The notes beneath the pieces are model-generated. The model made no database searches. It was not told where the DNA came from and saw only the letters and a program-made list of their open reading frames with translations. A program made the translations under genes and the position numbers. A stretch of 64,000 bases of DNA from positions 2,232,001-2,296,000 of the forward strand of contig NZ_CP092431.1 of NCBI RefSeq assembly GCF_022385335.1. The letters are read 5' to 3'. Of the stretch, positions 60,627-64,000 are shown piece after piece (the stretch's first letter is position 1; each line of letters begins with the position of its first letter). Source of the DNA: Streptomyces deccanensis. Lineage in GTDB: Bacteria > Actinomycetota > Actinomycetes > Streptomycetales > Streptomycetaceae.

Positions 60627-61198
60627 CGGGCGGGCTCCTCTGCGGGTAGGTGGGCGGCGAGCAGGTCGTCGAGCGGTGTGCCGTCGTAGCGGGCGCAGTT
60701 GGCGGGGAAGGTGCGCTGGAAGATGTCCAGGTCGGTCAGCCGGCCCAGCTTGTAGCCGACTTGGCGCAGGACGCCCTCGTGGCGGTACCCGGCGCGCAGC
60801 ACCATGCGGCGGGAGGGCTCGTTGCCGGAGGAGATGAAGGCGATGACCGTGGACATACCGGCCTGCTCCGCCAGTTCGGTGAGGCGGACGCACAGAGCCG
60901 AGCCGACACCGCGGCCACGGGCGTCGGGCGAGAGGTAGATCGAGATCTCGGCGCTGGCCAGATAGCCCTTGCGTGAGGCGAACGGACTGAGGGTGCCGTA
61001 CCCGGCGAACCGCCCGTCCTGCTCGGCGGCCAGGGCGGGGTAGCGGCCATGATGGGCCGACAGCCAGCCGTGCAGGTCGTCGAGCGCCTTCTCTTCATGG
61101 TCCATGGTCGCGTCGGTGTGCCGGATGGCGTGATTGATCGTAGACAGTACCGCAGGAAGATCGGCTTCGGTCAGCGGGCGCAGGACGGGGGCGCTCAT
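60623..61198 (-). CDS. GNAT N-acetyltransferase
   Basis: This 191-residue enzyme has the GNAT core: LRPLTEADLPAVLSTINHA, AEISIYLSPDARGRGVGSALCVRLTELAEQAG (acetyl-CoA loop RGRGVGS) and NEPSRRMVLRAGYRHEGVLRQVGYKLGRLTDLD. The pattern is close to the phosphinothricin/amine acetyltransferase group, so it could confer self-resistance or tailor an amine on the product. The substrate is unknown. The ATG at 61198 overlaps the stop of the methyltransferase gene (ATGA), and its own stop overlaps the SIS gene start. Confidence 0.88.
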   Translation of the reverse strand: MSAPVLRPLTEADLPAVLSTINHAIRHTDATMDHEEKALDDLHGWLSAHHGRYPALAAEQDGRFAGYGTLSPFASRKGYLASAEISIYLSPDARGRGVGSALCVRLTELAEQAGMSTVIAFISSGNEPSRRMVLRAGYRHEGVLRQVGYKLGRLTDLDIFQRTFPANCARYDGTPLDDLLAAHLPAEEPAR

Positions 61199-62163
61199 CG
61201 GGAGGCCTCCCCGACGACGGCGTCGGCGCGACGGCGGTAGATGCCGACGCCCTCGGAGCTGGGGATCAGCCGCTGGAGGTCGTAGTGGGTGTCCAGGTGG
61301 CCGTGGAAACGGGCGTACTGGGCCTGGTTGTTGGCGATACGACCGGCGAAGTAGGCGTTCTCGGTGAGGTTGCCGAGGAGCATGTTGTGGGCGATCAGCA
61401 GGCCGCCGGGGCGCAGGGCGGGGGTGGTGGCCTCCATGATCGGGAAATAGATCGCCTTGTCGATCAGATCGGGGTCCATGCCCTCGGGGGCTCGATGCGG
61501 GGCCGGGCCCTCGGCGTCCAGCACACACAGGTCGACCGGGTCGAGGCCACGGCCGTGGGCGATGGCGTCGGTGGTGGCGAACTCGACTCCGTCAACGAGG
61601 CCGAGGGTGGTGAGGTTGCGTTCGGCCAGCGCCATGGTGTTGGGGTCGATGTCGATCAGGGTGGCGGTACCGCCGGCCGCACGGATGCCGGGCAGTGCCC
61701 AGACCGCCCAGTACCCGTAGTACGAGCCGGGGAAGACGGTGCGGCGGGGGGCCAGCAGATGGCAGAGCGCGAAGAGCAGCCGGGCCTCCTCCGGGAAGAT
61801 GTAGGTGGCGCGGTCCTCGTGGGCGAACTGCTCGGCGACACGCTCCCGCAGCGCCTCGAACTCGTCGTCCGGGTAGTCCGTGGAGGCGATCACGCCGTCC
61901 TGCTCCAGCCCCTCCAGCACCTGCGCGACGAAGGCGCGCTCGTCCACGGGAAACCGGGTGGAGAGGTTGAACTGGTCCTCGTTCAGCCCGACGTCCTCGG
62001 GGCGCAGACGACCGGAGCCCAGCCAGGAACAGTAGGCGGCGCGGCTCAACACACCGCCGCGGAAGCTCTGGTACTCGGGGACGGCACGCAGCGCGGCGTC
62101 GATGAGGTCGTAGGCGACCCCACCGGTTGCACAGGGGGCGTCGGGACGGGCGACGGTGGTCAC
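61195..62163 (-). CDS. SAM-dependent methyltransferase-like protein
   Basis: This 322-residue soluble protein has a class I methyltransferase-like fold: TVFPGSYYGYWAVWALPGIRAAGGTATLIDIDPNTMALAERNLTTLG (glycine loop and acidic residue of SAM binding), VDLCVLDAEG and LRPGGLLIAHNMLLG. The N-terminal 140 residues form an extra helical domain (VAYDLIDAALRAVPEYQSF, RFPVDERAFVAQVLEGLEQDG). The target is unknown; O- or N-methylation of the cluster product is plausible. GTG at 62163 follows GAAGGAG with a 7-nt spacer. It is the 5'-most gene of the co-directional coupled operon down to 54301. Confidence 0.8.
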   Translation of the reverse strand: MTTVARPDAPCATGGVAYDLIDAALRAVPEYQSFRGGVLSRAAYCSWLGSGRLRPEDVGLNEDQFNLSTRFPVDERAFVAQVLEGLEQDGVIASTDYPDDEFEALRERVAEQFAHEDRATYIFPEEARLLFALCHLLAPRRTVFPGSYYGYWAVWALPGIRAAGGTATLIDIDPNTMALAERNLTTLGLVDGVEFATTDAIAHGRGLDPVDLCVLDAEGPAPHRAPEGMDPDLIDKAIYFPIMEATTPALRPGGLLIAHNMLLGNLTENAYFAGRIANNQAQYARFHGHLDTHYDLQRLIPSSEGVGIYRRRADAVVGEASR

Positions 62164-62263
62164 GCGAGGGCTCCTTCTCATGGGGTGGTGCCCGGCCAAC
62201 CGGGCATGCGACGTAGGCTCCGCCGGGAAGTACCGGCTGCCTTTCAAGTGGGAGTTACGAGCG

Positions 62264-62722
62264 ATGCCGACGGCCGATCGACCGACGTACGAGCTGCCCC
62301 TGTTCGTCTACGGCAGCCTGTCGTACGTTGAGGTGCAGCAGGCGCTGCTGGGACGGGTCCCCGAGTCCCGCCCGGCGGCAGTGACCGGCTGGCGCAACGC
62401 GGCCCTGCGGGACCGTGTCTTCCCCGGTCTGGTGCCCCGGGCCGGAAGCCGGGTCACCGGGTGCCTGCTGACCGATCTGGACCCTGCCGAGCGTGCTCTG
62501 CTGGATGTGTACGAGGGCCCGATGTACGAGGCTCGCGCCCTGCCCGTGGAAGGCGGCGGCCCCGCTGTGGCCTACGTGTGCGTCGACGCGTCGCTGGTCC
62601 TGGAGAACGACTGGGACCGGGAACACTTCGGCCGGGAGCTGTTGCCGGGCTACACGGCGGGGGTGGTCCGCTGGCTGGCGTCCCGGGGGGCGACGCTCAC
62701 CCGTACCGGATCCGGCGGATGA
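62264..62722 (+). CDS. Gamma-glutamylcyclotransferase (AIG2-like) protein
   Basis: This 152-residue protein shows the gamma-glutamylcyclotransferase-like fold: LPLFVYGSLSYVEVQQALLG (YGSL motif), then GCLLTDLDPAERALLDVYEGPMYEARALPV, in which the DVYEG-x-x-Y acidic residue is the expected catalytic base. These enzymes convert gamma-glutamyl amides to 5-oxoproline. In the cluster it could cleave a gamma-glutamyl protecting or activating group, an attractive fit with ATP-grasp ligases. It is the only plus-strand gene here. The ATG at 62264 has GGGAG upstream. Confidence 0.85.
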   Translation: MPTADRPTYELPLFVYGSLSYVEVQQALLGRVPESRPAAVTGWRNAALRDRVFPGLVPRAGSRVTGCLLTDLDPAERALLDVYEGPMYEARALPVEGGGPAVAYVCVDASLVLENDWDREHFGRELLPGYTAGVVRWLASRGATLTRTGSGG

Positions 62723-62823
62723 GCCGGCGACGGAGCCGTCGGCCGGTCCGCTGACCGGTGGGGCCTTGGTGCCTGTGGTGCCGGTGGTGTCGGTGGGTCG
62801 TCCGTTCTCGACGGCGTTCATCG

Positions 62824-63852
62824 TCACACCAGTTCGTACGTCTCGAAGGCGGCCCGGATGTCGGGGTCGTCCAACGCCCCGAGCCGTCTGAAGTACTGGA
62901 CCGTCTGCTGGGAGGCGTCACGGGCGGACTTGCGCACCAGACTCTCCGGGAACACCTCGGCCAGCACCTGCTCGACGGTGTCCCGGTCGAGCCCGTACCC
63001 GGTCAGCTCCTCGCGGAGGGCCGGGAGATCCGGCCGGAGGAAGGCGTCCACCATCATCGGTGCGAGGGTGCCGATCACTCGCCGCTCGGTCGGGTCCGAC
63101 TGCGCCCACAGCTCCTTGAGGAAGAGCGAGAAGTAGGTGTGGTGGCGGCCCTCGTCCATGGCGTGGTCGCGCACCACTTCGCGAACGGTGGGCACCACCC
63201 GGGGATCGTCCGGGACCTCGCCGAGCGAGCCCGAGATCAGGGTCTCGGAGACGATCACGAAGACCAACTCGGCCAGCTCCCGCCATTCCGGGTGCTGCTG
63301 CTGGATCATCGCCAGCCGGGTCAGGAAATACGGCTCGGCGGGCAGCCGTGCGGCGACACCGGTCCGGGCCTGAGCCTGTCTCATCAGGTCGACCGAGAAC
63401 AGGGCGTGGTACGCCTCGTCGCAGTAGATCCGGTAGGCGTCGAACCGCATGTCGGGATGGAGACGCAGGCCCACTGTTCCGTGTGCGATACCGAGCGCGG
63501 TGCGATTGACGACGATCTGTTCCAGCTTCGCCGTGAAATCCAGGTAACGGTAGAGGTGCTGGATCAGTATCCGGTCGAATAGTTCAGGGCGAAGATCCCG
63601 CACCAGCTCATGGCGGGCGACCGGAACCAAGTCGGGCGAAAAGAAATACTGCCCATCGGTTTCACCCGGCAGTTCCCGCCGGGGAGTCGCACGCAGCGAG
63701 GCACGCTTGTCCCAACCACGGAACGGGCTGCGATAACCGTCAGCCGCTTCCGGGCCGTCCGCGGCCGGGGCTTCGGAACCCTTGGTCAGCAGGCGCTTGG
63801 GGCAGTAACTGACCGCGGTACAGCCGGTGAAGAGACCAACGATGCCACACAT
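62824..63852 (-). CDS. AurF-like diiron oxygenase
   Basis: This 342-residue protein has four helical metal-binding segments of AurF-type diiron oxygenases: AKLEQIVVNRTALGIAHG, YCDEAYHALFSVDLM (D-E-x-x-H), IVSETLISGSLGE and REVVRDHAMDEGRHHTYFSLF (D-E-x-x-H-H). Such enzymes use two iron ions and oxygen to N-oxygenate amines, for example p-aminobenzoate to the nitro form. The N-terminus, MCGIVGLFTGC, resembles the start of class II glutamine amidotransferases, but no such domain follows. The ATG at 63852 is the only plausible start. It is the right-most gene and separate from the main operon by a 101-bp gap and the plus-strand gene. Confidence 0.85.
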   Translation of the reverse strand: MCGIVGLFTGCTAVSYCPKRLLTKGSEAPAADGPEAADGYRSPFRGWDKRASLRATPRRELPGETDGQYFFSPDLVPVARHELVRDLRPELFDRILIQHLYRYLDFTAKLEQIVVNRTALGIAHGTVGLRLHPDMRFDAYRIYCDEAYHALFSVDLMRQAQARTGVAARLPAEPYFLTRLAMIQQQHPEWRELAELVFVIVSETLISGSLGEVPDDPRVVPTVREVVRDHAMDEGRHHTYFSLFLKELWAQSDPTERRVIGTLAPMMVDAFLRPDLPALREELTGYGLDRDTVEQVLAEVFPESLVRKSARDASQQTVQYFRRLGALDDPDIRAAFETYELV

Positions 63853-64000
63853 GCATTCCCCGGTTTTCTCTATTTTTCAGCCGTTCCGCGTTACCTAATG
63901 GAATTCACCTGGCACCGCGAAACCGACTCCGCACAGCGACGCCGATGATCATGCAATGAACGCTTTCGGGGAGCAAGCCTCGCTAACGGAATCTCAAATC
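63853..64000. other. AT-rich upstream region of diiron oxygenase gene
   Basis: The last 148 bp are markedly richer in A and T than the genes. The minus strand carries a GAAAAATAGAG stretch and a GGGGA before the ATG, so this is likely the promoter region of the diiron oxygenase gene. I see no complete gene in it. Confidence 0.5.

Overview
The window is chromosomal DNA of a high-GC actinomycete, almost certainly a Streptomyces. The codon third positions are almost all G or C, GTG and TTG starts are frequent, and it carries streptogrisin-type proteases, a sortase-tagged LPMO, a SepF-like SflA protein, an Rpf-type transglycosylase and a lone in-frame TTA codon. The gene order recalls, from memory only, the Streptomyces coelicolor region around SCO1730-SCO1770. 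I see no rRNA, tRNA, CRISPR array, prophage, transposase or replication origin.

Layout. 0-8 kb: DUF72 protein, small GntR regulator, double GNAT, DUF402, methyltransferase, an unnamed 44-residue ORF, dienelactone hydrolase, cell-wall-anchored LPMO, secreted lipase, and a divergent MarR/cupin pair with two perfect operators between them. 8-14 kb: the translesion pair imuB-like/dnaE2 behind two LexA-type boxes, and a divergent membrane protein. 14-18 kb: two streptogrisin-type proteases on either side of an SPFH protein, with a cluster of intergenic repeats. 18-34 kb: LLM oxidoreductase, FAD-dependent enzyme, an orphan leader-peptide-like ORF, DUF5685 protein, sflA, an acyl-CoA dehydrogenase, a 14-TM exporter, a PIG-V-like mannosyltransferase, a PAP2 phosphatase, an I78 inhibitor-like protein, a stand-alone cytochrome oxidase subunit I and a GT4 glycosyltransferase with a partner.

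34-42 kb: a branched-chain amino-acid-type ABC importer. A lipoprotein receptor and a second lipoprotein lie on the minus strand; divergently lie a small membrane protein, a permease-permease-ATPase fusion and a second ATPase. An Rpf/LysM protein and two unknowns follow. 42-47 kb: housekeeping operon aroH-tyrA-cmk-plsC-der. 47-51 kb: a Rieske lipoprotein and then a compact nucleotide/ADP-ribose module made of two convergent RlaP-like nucleotidyltransferases, an ADP-ribosylglycohydrolase and an NrtR-like Nudix protein behind a palindrome.

51-64 kb: an almost entirely co-directional minus-strand group that I read as an accessory biosynthetic cluster making a peptide-like or amide-linked small molecule without NRPS. 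It holds TldE and TldD peptidases, an MFS exporter, an L-amino-acid-ligase-type ATP-grasp, a COG3146-like GNAT, a second ATP-grasp-like enzyme, a double-SIS enzyme, a GNAT, a SAM methyltransferase, a gamma-glutamylcyclotransferase-like protein on the opposite strand, and an AurF-type diiron oxygenase at the right edge. Many adjacent genes there overlap by ATGA, which implies translational coupling. This cluster and the nucleotidyltransferase/ADP-ribose module are the most interesting parts. All functions are assigned from recognisable motifs and family knowledge; no database search was run.
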